64,000 bases of DNA from Humisphaera borealis (GTDB lineage Bacteria; Planctomycetota; Phycisphaerae; Tepidisphaerales; Tepidisphaeraceae). The DNA lies in NCBI RefSeq assembly GCF_015169395.1, contig NZ_CP063458.1, positions 3,968,001 to 4,032,000 of the forward strand. The letters are read 5' to 3'. The translations under genes were made by a program, and so were the position numbers. Below, piece after piece: positions 26,968-36,300 of this stretch. Under the pieces are notes generated by a model, which did not search any database, was not told the DNA's origin, and saw nothing but the letters and a program-made list of their open reading frames with translations. Every line of letters starts with the position of its first letter. Position 1 is the stretch's first letter.

Positions 26968-28863
26968 TCATCCCGGCGGGCGTACGCCGAGCTTGCCTTC
27001 GACACGCTTGATGGCTGTTTCCAGCAGCGCCGGCCATTCCTCGCGCGGGTACTCGACCTTCATCCGCTTGTACTTCTCGAGCGCCTTGGCCGGGTCTGTG
27101 TCTTCCAGGTCCATCGCCTCACTGAAAACCTTCTGAGCGGGCGTAACCCCGAGACCAGCCGGCGGCGTGGTGCCCGGTGTTGCGGTTGGCCGTTCGCCAG
27201 TAATACCGGGATTGGAAAGACCAGGATTTGGAACACCCGGGTTTGTAACGCCGGGACGGACGATATCGTCCGTGGGCCGGGTGGCCGCGGGCTTGGGCTG
27301 ATTGCTGGTCTTGCGGGGTTGATCGCCGAGCTTGTCGGCTTCCGTCTGTTTCGAGAGGTTGTCGATCTGCTTTTTGACCCAGGCCTTGGTGGTGTCGAAG
27401 AGCTCGGGATTGACCGCGACCGCAACGCCAAAACCCGCCGCGGCGAGCATCAGCAACAACAGGAAGATCTTGAGACCACGGAAGCGGCTTCGTGCCGGCG
27501 CGGGGTAGCCGGGAACGCCCCCAGGAACGCCCATCGCGCCTGCCGTCGGGTTGCGCGACGCAGCGGGGTTCGCGGCCGGTTGGCGGACGGTGCGCTGAAC
27601 GGGCGCTTCGTCATCTTCCCCGACAAATCCGAGATTGAATGCCGCGGCAAGATCCTTGGCGCTAAGGAAGCCGCCGTCTCCTTCGTTGCGGCGGCCGGGA
27701 GCGTCGTCGTCGGCGTAAGGGTTGAAGGCCTGCCCGGCGTTGGGCGCGGCGGTCGCCGGGCCGCGCGGGGCTGGCCTCGGTCGCTCCGGCTTGGGCTGCA
27801 CGCGGTCGCGGGGTGTTTCGGGGATCTTGGCCCAGCTCGCGTCGCCGCTAATGCCGCTGTACGGCTCCGGTGCCACTTCGGTGGTCGGCTTCTGCGCCGG
27901 AACGCCGCGATTGCGGGCCGGAGCCGGGGTCGGCGCGGCTGCCGCGGGTTGCGGCACGACGGGAATCGGCGTCGCCGGCCCGGGGGTGTACGGGGGAGCG
28001 ACATTCGTACCTGCCGCTAGTCCCGACGCCGCCGCCGCCCCCCTGCCCGGGGTCTGTCCACTGCCCAATGCGGGGATGACGAAATCCCCCTCGTTCACCG
28101 GCGGTGCGACAACCGCGGGCGCGGATGCCGCGAGTGAACCGGGCATCAACTGTCCGACGATCGTCGCCGGTCCCGAAGCGGCCAGCACGTTGCCGTCGAT
28201 CGTCGCTGGCGGTGTTCCGTAATTGGGCAACTGGGCGTCGCGGCTGGCTTCGAGCAGCGCATCGGGGTTGGGCGGCGGCTCCTGCATCCGGTTGCAGGTC
28301 GGGCAGAGCGACGCATTGGTCTCGATGTTCGATCCACAGCTGTAGCAGATCGCAAACTCGCGACTGAGCCCCTTCACCTGCGCGGCGAACCGCCAGAGTT
28401 GGTGCGTCGTCGGGCCGCGGACGATCGATCGCGGTTTGACCCGGCCTTTGCGGATGAACGACAGCAGTGTCTCCCAGGTCATGCCCGGGGCCGCGGGGTT
28501 GCGCGTCTGAAGAACGTACCACGGGCCGATGCGCGTCTTGGTGGCCTTGCGGGTGGCGGCGGAGTTTTCCATCGTGCAGCGCGGGCACATGCCCTGCTCG
28601 CTGTCGTTCACCGAACCGCAGAAAGGGCAGACGTATTTTCCGCGCAGTCCGTCGCGGATCGCTTCGGCGCCGCCGGGCGGGGTAAGGGCGTTGGAGAAGG
28701 ATGAACCGGAATCCGGGCTTTGCGACACGGCAACCCTTGGTGCGGACAAGATGAAATCCCGACGGTCGAGATCGTCGCGCTCGATCGCATCGGCCATCAG
28801 CCGGGCGACACGCGATACTCCCTTTGTCGGAGGACCAACCAATCGATCGTTCCTGTCAGGCAT
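26968..28863 (-). CDS. Zinc-ribbon + GYF-like + membrane-anchored protein, unknown
   Basis: 631 residues from MPDRNDRLVGPP. Features in order: a first zinc ribbon (Cys79/82/93/96), a GYF_2-like domain at 112-165 (IGPWYVLQTR to LWRFAAQVKG), a second zinc ribbon (Cys173/176/187/190), about 250 residues of Pro/Ala/Gly-rich disordered sequence, one membrane helix at about 463-485 (KIFLLLLMLAAAGFGVAVAV), then a second low-complexity stretch with GVTNPGVPNPGLSNPG and a final alpha-helical segment (FSEAMDLEDTDPAKALEKYKR) like half a tetratricopeptide. The N-terminal half should be cytosolic. No catalytic motif is seen. The upstream in-frame extension lacks features and was left out. Confidence 0.75.
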   Translation of the reverse strand: MPDRNDRLVGPPTKGVSRVARLMADAIERDDLDRRDFILSAPRVAVSQSPDSGSSFSNALTPPGGAEAIRDGLRGKYVCPFCGSVNDSEQGMCPRCTMENSAATRKATKTRIGPWYVLQTRNPAAPGMTWETLLSFIRKGRVKPRSIVRGPTTHQLWRFAAQVKGLSREFAICYSCGSNIETNASLCPTCNRMQEPPPNPDALLEASRDAQLPNYGTPPATIDGNVLAASGPATIVGQLMPGSLAASAPAVVAPPVNEGDFVIPALGSGQTPGRGAAAASGLAAGTNVAPPYTPGPATPIPVVPQPAAAAPTPAPARNRGVPAQKPTTEVAPEPYSGISGDASWAKIPETPRDRVQPKPERPRPAPRGPATAAPNAGQAFNPYADDDAPGRRNEGDGGFLSAKDLAAAFNLGFVGEDDEAPVQRTVRQPAANPAASRNPTAGAMGVPGGVPGYPAPARSRFRGLKIFLLLLMLAAAGFGVAVAVNPELFDTTKAWVKKQIDNLSKQTEADKLGDQPRKTSNQPKPAATRPTDDIVRPGVTNPGVPNPGLSNPGITGERPTATPGTTPPAGLGVTPAQKVFSEAMDLEDTDPAKALEKYKRMKVEYPREEWPALLETAIKRVEGKLGVRPPG

Positions 28864-29007
28864 TATCAACCCCGACACGGGGTAATGCCAGCGGTTGGCG
28901 GATTGCCCTGAACGGGGCCGCGACGGCAGACTGGATACGCTACCGCCCTGCCGCTCGATCACCCCACTACACCACGACTACATGATACCACCACCCCGTC
29001 GCCCGCC

Positions 29008-30051
29008 CTACCGCGGGTCGAATGGCTCGCGCGAGTTGGTGATGTACGTCGGCCTTTGGCCGGTCAGTGCGGGTTTGCTCGCCGGCTGGGTCACCGGGCC
29101 GGCGGCGATCCCCCCCGCCGGATGTGCCGGCTGCGTTGTTGGTGAATGGGTGTCCGGCTTTATCGGACCTTCGACCAGCGTGGGCTGGGTGGCACTTGCT
29201 GCGACGGTCGGCTGAGTTGCTATCGGCGACGACCCGAGGTCGTTCTGCTTGATAGTGCGCAGTGCGTACCTGGCGATCTCCGCCACCGACTGTGCGTCTG
29301 CCAGTTGGGACAATCGATCCTGCAACCTGGCAGACTCGATCTGCAATCGCACCAGTTCGTTCCGTGCCCTGTCACGTTCGTCTGTCAGGTGGTTGATCTC
29401 GGTCTTCTGGTCTGTCACCTGCGCGCGAAGGTACGACGAAGTCCCCTCAGACGTTGTCAGACGGTAGGTGCCCCAGCCGACCGCCATGATCGCCCCCGCT
29501 GCCATCACCCCGACCGCTGCCCAAGCGCCCAGCGCCACCCGTCGCAGCGAATGCACCTGCATCTCTGACGTACGGGCCAGGGTCTGATAAGCGGCGACCG
29601 CGAGCGACGCCTTGTCGTCGGCGCTGTCTGCCAGCGTGAGCATGGTTCGCAGATCCAAAGGCTTCTCGTTGGACTCGCTGTCGAACATCGCCCGACGAAC
29701 CGATTCGTAGGCCGGCTTGTCCGCCGCTGCGTTGGCAGACGGGTTGGACGATGCCGCGTCATTGCGGTCATTGGCTGCCGCACCCATGGTGAAGTTGACC
29801 GTCGATTCCGGCGCTGGCGGCGTGTCCGTCGTGCCGCTGGCAGACGGCGCTGCTGAAGCTGCACGTTGAGGGGCCGCCGATTTCGTGCTGTCTGCCGGTC
29901 TGACCGGATCTGGCAAGGAGACGAGCACTTCTCGTCTGCCTTCGAACAGTCGCGATTCCAGCTTGCCGCCGGTGATATGACGGTTCACGGTGCGGACAGA
30001 CAGGCCGAGTGTCACAGCGGCCTGTTCGATCGTCTGCCAGGTGTCGGGCAT
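29008..30051 (-). CDS. HTH and membrane-anchored coiled-coil protein, unknown
   Basis: 347 residues from a Met with a strong ribosome site (aaggaagggg). Residues 7-27 (TIEQAAVTLGLSVRTVNRHI) form an excisionase/MerR-type helix-turn-helix, a Pro/Ala-rich linker follows to about 110, one membrane helix lies at 173-196, a coiled coil at about 205-255 (TDQKTEINHLTDERDRARNE), and a Pro/Thr tail to the end. A DNA-binding head, a membrane segment and an outer coiled coil make a possible one-component transmembrane regulator, or a chromosome-to-membrane tether. It neighbours the zinc-ribbon/GYF gene on the same strand, 144 bases upstream of that gene's start. I do not recognise the family beyond these parts. 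Confidence 0.72.
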   Translation of the reverse strand: MPDTWQTIEQAAVTLGLSVRTVNRHITGGKLESRLFEGRREVLVSLPDPVRPADSTKSAAPQRAASAAPSASGTTDTPPAPESTVNFTMGAAANDRNDAASSNPSANAAADKPAYESVRRAMFDSESNEKPLDLRTMLTLADSADDKASLAVAAYQTLARTSEMQVHSLRRVALGAWAAVGVMAAGAIMAVGWGTYRLTTSEGTSSYLRAQVTDQKTEINHLTDERDRARNELVRLQIESARLQDRLSQLADAQSVAEIARYALRTIKQNDLGSSPIATQPTVAASATQPTLVEGPIKPDTHSPTTQPAHPAGGIAAGPVTQPASKPALTGQRPTYITNSREPFDPR

Positions 30052-30860
30052 GGGTTGGCCCCTTCCTTGAGGCTGTGGGTCGGGAAGGTGTGAATGTCTG
30101 TCGAGGGCAGACATGGGCATCGTCGACGGCCATCCGTAGCCGATCGTGACTCTGCTTGTGTCCAAGAATACGTCTGAGCCGCGAAACACGCAAGATGCCG
30201 TCAGACACCTCAATGGCTTTGATTTGGGAAATTCAGTGTTTGGCGGACATAGAGGTGGGCGGCTGTCTCAGCGGTAGGGTGGCGCGAACACAGCTAGTCG
30301 GACAGGTGATCCTCGGCCATCCGACTTATGTGGTTGCAGGAGTGTATGGATGACCTGAGAGTTTGCGAACGCGGCTGGGGATAACCAGTGGATGATGAGG
30401 TCAGGTGCGGGCGTGGTGCAACGCTACGTCTATGCAGGCGAAGACCGGTGGTTTGGTTGCCAAGCGTTCGCAAGCTATTGAATAATAGAAGTTTAGGACA
30501 ATTGGGCGTCGCCCGACGGCTCGCGAAGTCAGAACCGGACAGGGGAGTCACGTTCAACCGTTGTGTCTCGTCGCCGTTGTGGATGAACTGCTGGGAGTGT
30601 CCCAGGAAGTGCGTGCGGCTGAAGCTCCTGGCGGGGATGATCTTCGTACCGTCAGGAGTGAACGCCAAGACGCCAAGGCACCAAGAGTTGTCTGCCTTGG
30701 TGGTGCTGTCCTTGGTACCTCAGCGTCTTGGCGTTCACTCCTCCTGTCTGGCCGGCAATTCCTATCCGATGAGAGTCAGGATGGGGTTGGTGGGCAGCGG
30801 GGGGCTAGAGGGCTTTAAACTACCTGAACTCTGTGGCAGACAGAAGGCAGTCAGATGCAA
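30052..30860. other. Long gap between the HTH gene and the parS sites
   Basis: About 800 bases with no convincing gene. It is less GC-rich than its surroundings, and contains an imperfect inverted repeat (30654-30742) built on GTGAACGCCAAGACGCC. A weak tRNA-like phrase near 30270 (gtctcagcggtagggtggc) does not fold into a full tRNA. Being next to parS and parB, it could be part of a chromosome partition region, but no DnaA-box cluster is evident. Confidence 0.4.
30654..30742. repeat. Inverted repeat, family E
   Basis: Arms of 32 bases (30654-30685 and 30711-30742) around AGGAGTGAACGCCAAGACGC, imperfect in the inner part, with a 25-base loop. It sits in a gene-free stretch and belongs to the same kind of paired palindrome seen elsewhere in the window, with an unrelated sequence. 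Confidence 0.65.
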
Positions 30861-30876
30861 TGTTCCACGTGGAACA
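30861..30876. promoter_or_regulatory. parS site 1
   Basis: TGTTCCACGTGGAACA, a perfect 16-base palindrome matching the general bacterial parS consensus (TGTTNCACGTGNAACA). It lies about 90 bases beyond the 3' end of parB. Confidence 0.92.
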
Positions 30877-30900
30877 TGCCAACTTCACCCCCTGCCAGGT

Positions 30901-30916
30901 TGTTCCACGTGGAACA
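30901..30916. promoter_or_regulatory. parS site 2
   Basis: A second identical perfect copy of the 16-base parS palindrome, 40 bases start-to-start from the first. The double site adjacent to parB is good evidence that the parB call and the site call are both right. Confidence 0.92.
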
Positions 30917-30967
30917 TTTGCCAAGAATCGCCCCCTCCCGCCCATTTCCTACGTCCCCTTCCAGCCC

Positions 30968-31933
30968 TCACTCCGTCTCGGACAACTTCACGCCCAGCCG
31001 AGTCATGATTTCATCAAACTGGTCCAGGTTCACGTAGTTGATTACCAGGCTTCCCTTGGTGTTTGTCTTCGACCGCAGCGACACCCGCATCCCCAGATGG
31101 CTGGAGATCGCCTTCTCCAGATCGCGGAGATGTGCTGTCGTCGCAGGCTTGGTCGGCTTTGTCGCGGCGGGGGAGCCCAGGGACTGCACGATCGTCTCCA
31201 GATTCCGCACCGATAGCCCCTGCTCGACCACTAGTTTTCCCAGCCGCTCCTGCTCCAGGACATCGCTTACCCCCGCCAGGACCTTGGCATGACCCAGTGT
31301 CAGCTTGGCGGACCGAATCAGTTCTCGCACAGGCACGGCCAGCTCCAGGAGCCGCAGATGATTGGAAACCGCCGATCGATCCTCACCTAAACGCCCCGCC
31401 AACTCGCTATGGCTGAGCCCGAGCTGTTGTAACAGCAGCTTGTAGGCCTCCGCCCGTTCGATGGGGTTTAGGTTCTCACGCTGGATGTTCTCCACCAGCG
31501 CGAATTGGGCCTGTGTCAGCCCGTCAACTTCCTTGACGATGGCAGGCACCGTGCTCAGACCGGCGATCTTCGCCGCCCGCAGCCGCCGTTCGCCGGCGAT
31601 CAGCTCATAGCCCCCCGCCGACTGTCTCACCACGATCGGCTGAATGACGCCGTTGGTCTTCAGGCTGGCGGCGAGTTCCTTAAGAGCGGTTTCGTCAAAG
31701 TCTCGGCGGGGCTGATGCGGGTTCGGCCGAACGTCTGCCACCGGCAACTCGATCACCCGCTGGGTCAATGGGATCGTCTCGACCACCAGTGCTGCAGGGG
31801 CCGGCTTGGCAGACGGTCCGACGAGCGCCGACGGCGCTTCGGATGGCAGGGGGGGGATCTCTTCGTCGGGGATATCGACCGATATCAGACTGCTCAGCCC
31901 CCGACCCAATCTTGGCTTGTTGATCTTTGACAT
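30968..31933 (-). CDS. parB: ParB, chromosome-partition CTPase
   Basis: 321 residues from MSKINKPRLGRGLSSLI, where the RLGRGLS-L-I start is typical. The N-terminal CTP-binding domain contains NPHQPRRDFDE, GERRLRAAKIAG and ENIQRENLNPIERAEAY. The helix-turn-helix that reads parS is LSHSELAGRLGEDRSAVSNHLRLL. The C-terminal dimer domain ends the protein. A TTG 11 codons upstream (31966) is an alternative start. ParB loads on parS and slides along DNA to build the partition complex. Two perfect parS copies lie just past its 3' end. parA, usually immediately upstream of parB, is not present: that side holds palindromes and an insertion sequence. Confidence 0.95.
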   Translation of the reverse strand: MSKINKPRLGRGLSSLISVDIPDEEIPPLPSEAPSALVGPSAKPAPAALVVETIPLTQRVIELPVADVRPNPHQPRRDFDETALKELAASLKTNGVIQPIVVRQSAGGYELIAGERRLRAAKIAGLSTVPAIVKEVDGLTQAQFALVENIQRENLNPIERAEAYKLLLQQLGLSHSELAGRLGEDRSAVSNHLRLLELAVPVRELIRSAKLTLGHAKVLAGVSDVLEQERLGKLVVEQGLSVRNLETIVQSLGSPAATKPTKPATTAHLRDLEKAISSHLGMRVSLRSKTNTKGSLVINYVNLDQFDEIMTRLGVKLSETE

Positions 31934-32069
31934 CGTCTCTCCCAGGCTACTCGCCTGGCCTGCCAAGCGGCGGGGCGGAGCGAGACGATGTATTCTATCG
32001 ATTGGCGGTCATCCGGCAATTTACAGGACGTGGGATGACTGACGGCGTTACCATGCAGTGTTTCAGTGG

Positions 32070-32190
32070 GGCAGGCATTCTTGCCTGCCGCGAGCCCGCG
32101 TAGCCGGCATTCGTGCCGGCCCGAGCGGGATCGCAGTGGGACGCCGACCCACACTGATTCGCATGACCTCGACCGGGCAAGAATGCCCGG
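32070..32190. repeat. Row of REP-type hairpins with 4-base loops, family F
   Basis: Three hairpins of the same form: GGCAGGCA-TTCT-TGCCTGCC (32070-32089), GCCGGCA-TTCG-TGCCGGC (32103-32120) and CCGGGCA-AGAA-TGCCCGG (32173-32190). All share the core GGCA-N4-TGCC. A fourth copy of the form is split by the insertion sequence that follows. Confidence 0.75.
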
Positions 32191-32217
32191 CACTCGATCA
32201 TGCGAGACAGGCATGAA

Positions 32218-33197
32218 TCAACTTTATGCGCCATTCGCGCAACCTATTGCGCAAAATAGAGATGGCCTCCAAAATCAGGTTCCCTTCTCACAAGGAGCCG
32301 ATGAATGGAGGCCAAGCTCTATGCTGCACTGTACCAACTGGTGTTCTCAACTCCACACCCTCGTCACAAACGTGAACAGTTCTGTGATCGCTGGGTCGTG
32401 ATGATTTATCTCTGGGCCGCGATCTGGAATCGACCGGTCTGTTGGGCATGCAAAGAGGAGAATTGGACGGTGACGCTGGACCGCCCGTTGATCTCGCAGT
32501 CACGCATGAGCCGCCGTCTGCGAACCGTCGGCATGAGCCAACTGTTCGAGCGGCTCCTGGCCATCGTGTCGGAGAAGTTCGGCACCCCGCTGGTCAAACA
32601 GATTGATTCCAAGCCACTGGTCGTCGGCGCTTACAGCAAGGACCCTGACGCCAGGCGGGGACGCCTGGCCGATGGGCAGTTCTGCAAAGGCTACCGCCTG
32701 CATGCAGTGTCGCACGGCCGGATTTTCAAGCAGTTTCTGATCGACTCGCTCAACACCAACGATGCGGTCGTCGGACCGAAATTGCTGCCGAAGCTCGAAG
32801 GCGGCGGATACGTGTTGGGCGACAACGCCTACGACACCAACGATTGCCACGAGGCGTCGGCGTCGGCGGGTCATCAGTTGGTCGCGCCCCCGAGGGAGGT
32901 CAACAAGGGCAAGCGGGACAAAAAGTACAACGGGCCCGAGCGACTCCGCGGGCTGGACATCATCGACAGTCCGCTGGAGAACTGCGGGGAGCCGTCGGCC
33001 TTCGGCCAGAGGTTGTATGGTGGGCGACAAGAGATCGAGTCAGGCTTTGCCGGGCTGACGTACTGTGGCTTAGGCGCGTTGCCGCCGTGGGTCCGTACAC
33101 CCCGGCGCGTCGCGCTCTGGGCGGCGGCAAAACTCTTGATCTACCTGACGACTCAGGCCCTAAACAAAAGACTTATGATGTAGACGCATAAAGTTGA
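32218..33197. mobile_element. Complete insertion sequence with DDE transposase (IS4/IS5-like)
   Basis: About 980 bases. The 13-base terminal inverted repeat TCAACTTTATGCG at 32218-32230 is mirrored at 33185-33197. A 4-base direct repeat TGAA flanks both ends (32214-32217 and 33198-33201), the expected target duplication. The single gene inside is intact, with a ribosome site (aaggag) before its ATG. The element looks young, with perfect ends and no decay. It was inserted in the loop of a REP-type hairpin. Confidence 0.88.
32305..33183 (+). CDS. DDE transposase of the insertion sequence
   Basis: 292 residues, an RNase-H-fold DDE transposase like those of the IS4/IS5 superfamily. Likely catalytic residues: first Asp in VKQIDSKPLVV, second Asp in GDNAYDTND, and Glu in GGRQEIESGFAGL. 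The remaining N-terminal part is a helical DNA-binding region. The gene is complete within the element (stop codon two bases from the right terminal repeat) and preceded by aaggag at normal spacing. It should be active, judging by intact motifs and perfect element ends. The exact IS family cannot be fixed without comparison. Confidence 0.9.
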   Translation: MEAKLYAALYQLVFSTPHPRHKREQFCDRWVVMIYLWAAIWNRPVCWACKEENWTVTLDRPLISQSRMSRRLRTVGMSQLFERLLAIVSEKFGTPLVKQIDSKPLVVGAYSKDPDARRGRLADGQFCKGYRLHAVSHGRIFKQFLIDSLNTNDAVVGPKLLPKLEGGGYVLGDNAYDTNDCHEASASAGHQLVAPPREVNKGKRDKKYNGPERLRGLDIIDSPLENCGEPSAFGQRLYGGRQEIESGFAGLTYCGLGALPPWVRTPRRVALWAAAKLLIYLTTQALNKRLMM

Positions 33198-33277
33198 TGA
33201 ATGCCTGCCCCACCATGTAAGCAGGACCCAACGCTAACCCGAAGCGATCGAAGGGACGCAAACAAATTGCGAACAGG

Positions 33278-33307
33278 CCGTAGGGTCCGCCAAGGCGGAC
33301 CCTACGG
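33278..33307. terminator. Perfect 14-pair hairpin after pyc
   Basis: CCGTAGGGTCCGCC and its exact complement separated by two bases, eight bases beyond the pyc stop codon on the minus strand. It lacks a T-run in either direction, so it may be a 3'-end protecting structure or a REP element rather than a true intrinsic terminator. Confidence 0.55.
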
Positions 33308-33315
33308 TTCCAGCA

Positions 33316-36300
33316 CTACGCTTCCAGCACCACCAGCAGGTCGCCGGCCGTCACGGCCGACCCGGGCTTGACGGCAACTTCCTTGATCTTGCCTTCGCGT
33401 GGGGCGTAGACGGCGGTCTCCATCTTCATCGCCTCGATGCTCAGCAGCCGTTCGTTCCCCTTTACCAGGTCGCCGGGCTTGACGGCGATGTTCGTCACCT
33501 TCCCCGGCATCGGGGCGGCGATCTGCTTGGCGTCGTCGGGGTTGGCCTTGGGGTGCTTGTGCAGCGTCGCCTCGAGCGACCGATCCGGTACGTTCACTTC
33601 GCGCGGCTGACCGTTGAGCTCGAAGAACACCGTTCGCGTGCCGTCTTCGCGTGGCTCGCCGACGGTCAGGTACCGGATGATCAGCGTCTTGCCCGCCTCG
33701 ATATCCAGCGTGATTTCCTCGCCAGGCTGAAGCCCGTAGAAGAACGCCGGCGTCGGGATGACGCTGACGTTGTCGTACAGCTTCACCGTCTTGTCGAAGT
33801 CGAGGTACACCTTGGGGTACATCAGGTAAGACTGCACATCGACGTCGCGCGGTTCCCGGCCGATCTTCTTCTGCAGTTCCTTCTTCGTCGCGGCCAGGTC
33901 CACCTTCTCCAGCTTGGAGCCCGGTCGGCCCTTGATCGGCTTTTCGCTCGCCGAGTCCAGGATGATCTTCTGGAGCACCTTCGGCCAACCCCCTTCGGGG
34001 AAGCCGAGCATGCCCTGCATCATTTCGACGACGCTCTTGGGGAAGTTGTGCTGACGGCCGGGGGTGAGGATGTCGGTCGCGGTGAGGTTGTTGGTGACCA
34101 TGAAGATCGCCATGTCGCCGACGACCTTGCTGCTGGGGGTGACCTTGACGATGTCGCCGAAGAGCTGATTGACCTGGGCGTAGGCGTCGGCGATTTCGCG
34201 CCAGCGTGCTTCCAGGCCCATGCTCTTGGCCTGCTGCCGAAGGTTGGTGTACTGCCCGCCGGGCATCTCGTGGTGGTAGACCTCTGCGGTGCCGGCGAGC
34301 ATGCCTTCTTCGAACGGGTAGTACGCCTGCCGCGTCGCTTCCCAGTAGTCGCTCAGGCGGTTAGCCGCATCCAGATCGACCTGCGTGTCGCGCGCGGTGT
34401 TGTTCATCGCCGCGACGATCGAGTTCAGGTTCGGCTGGCTGGTCATGCCGCTCATGCTGGCCAACGCGACGTCAACGACATCCACGCCGGCGTCGCTCGC
34501 CATCAGGTAGCTCGCCGCCTGCACGCCGCTGGTATCGTGCGTGTGGAAGTGGATCGGCACGCCCACTTCGTCCCGCAAAGCCTTCACCAACGTCTTGGCA
34601 GCAAAAGGTTTAGCGAGGCCGGCCATGTCCTTGATCGCCAGGATGTTCGTCCCCATCGCGACCAGCTTCTTGGCCATCGAGATGTAGTACAGCAGGCTGT
34701 ACTTGGTCCGGCGGGGGTCCAGGATGTCACCCGTGTAGCAGATCGATGCTTCGCAGAGGCTGTTGGTGTGCTCGCGGACCGTCTCGATCGCGACCTGCAT
34801 GTTGTCGACCCAGTTGAGCGAGTCGAAGATGCGGAAGACGTCTATCCCGGCTTCCGCCGCGGTCTTGGTGAAACTCTTGACGACGTTGTCGGGGTAATTG
34901 GTGTAACCCACGGCGTTACTGGCGCGGAGCAACATCTGGAAGAGAATGTTCGGCACCCGCTTGCGCAGTTCGTACAGCCGATCCCATGGGTCTTCCTGAA
35001 GGAACCGCATGGTGGTGTCGAAGGTCGCGCCGCCCCACATCTCCAGGCTGAAGAGGTTGGGCATCAGGTGGGCCGTTGACTCGGCGACCTTCAACAGGTC
35101 GTACGTGCGGACGCGCGTCGCCAGCAGCGACTGGTGCGCATCGCGCATCGTCGTGTCGGTCAGCATCAGCCGCTTCTGCTTGCGAACCCACTCGGCGAAC
35201 TTGACCGGGCCGAGCTCGGTCAGCTTGTCCTTGGTGCCCAAAGGCGGACGCTGGCCGTGCGGGTAGGGGGGGACGACCGGCATCGGCAGCCGGCGTTTGA
35301 CATCGACTTTGCCTTTCACTTCCGGCCGGCCGTTCACGATCACATCGCCGAGGTAGGTCAGCAGCTTGGTCGCCCGGTCCCGCTTTGCTTTGAACTGGAA
35401 CAGGCTCGGGTTCTGATCGATGAAGGTGGTCGTCGCCTCGCCGTTGCGGAAGGCGGGGTGGTTGATCAGGTTTTCCAGGAACGGGATGTTGGTCTTCACG
35501 CCGCGAATGCGGAACTCGCGAAGCGCCCGGTCCATGCGGTCGATGGATTCGAGGAATGTCGTACCGCTGGTGATGACCTTGACCAGCAGCGAGTCGAAGT
35601 AGGGCGTGATGACCGACCCGCCAAACCCGTTGCCACCGTCGAGCCGAACCGCAAATCCGCCCGGCGACCGGTAGGTGCTGATGCGGCCGTAATCCGGGAT
35701 AAAGCTGTTTTCCGGGTCTTCCGTCGTGATGCGGCACTGGACGGCGTAGCCGCGCGTCTCGATCTTCTCCTGCGGCGGAATGCTCAGCGGCGCTTCGTGC
35801 AGCTTATGCCCCTGGGCGACGCGAATCTGGCTCTTGACCAGATCGATGCCCGTCACCACTTCCGTCACCGTGTGCTCGACCTGGATACGCGGGTTGACTT
35901 CGATAAAGAAAAACTCGTTGCGCTCGACGTCCACCAGGAATTCGACGGTGCCGGCGTTGATGTAGCCTGCCGTCGCGCAGAGCCGCTTGGCGGCTTCGCA
36001 GATGTCCACCCGCAACTGCTGGGGCAGGTCGATGCTCGGCGCGATTTCGACCACCTTCTGGTGCCGCCGCTGCACGGAACAGTCGCGCTCCCACAGGTGA
36101 ACGATGTTGCCGTGGGTATCGCCGAGGATCTGCACTTCGATGTGCTTGGCCTTCCTGACGTAGCGTTCGATGAATACTTCACCCCGGCCGAAGGCTGCGC
36201 CGGCTTCGCGGCTGGCTTCTTCGAGCTTGCCGAGGATCTCGCTTTCGTTCAGGACGACGCGCATCCCGCGGCCGCCGCCGCCGAAGCTGGCCTTCAGGAT

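Noticed and set aside
30262-30340. Possible tRNA gene near parS
   Set aside because: A D-arm-like phrase is present, but no seven-pair acceptor stem or T-arm with GGTTCGA can be formed around it.
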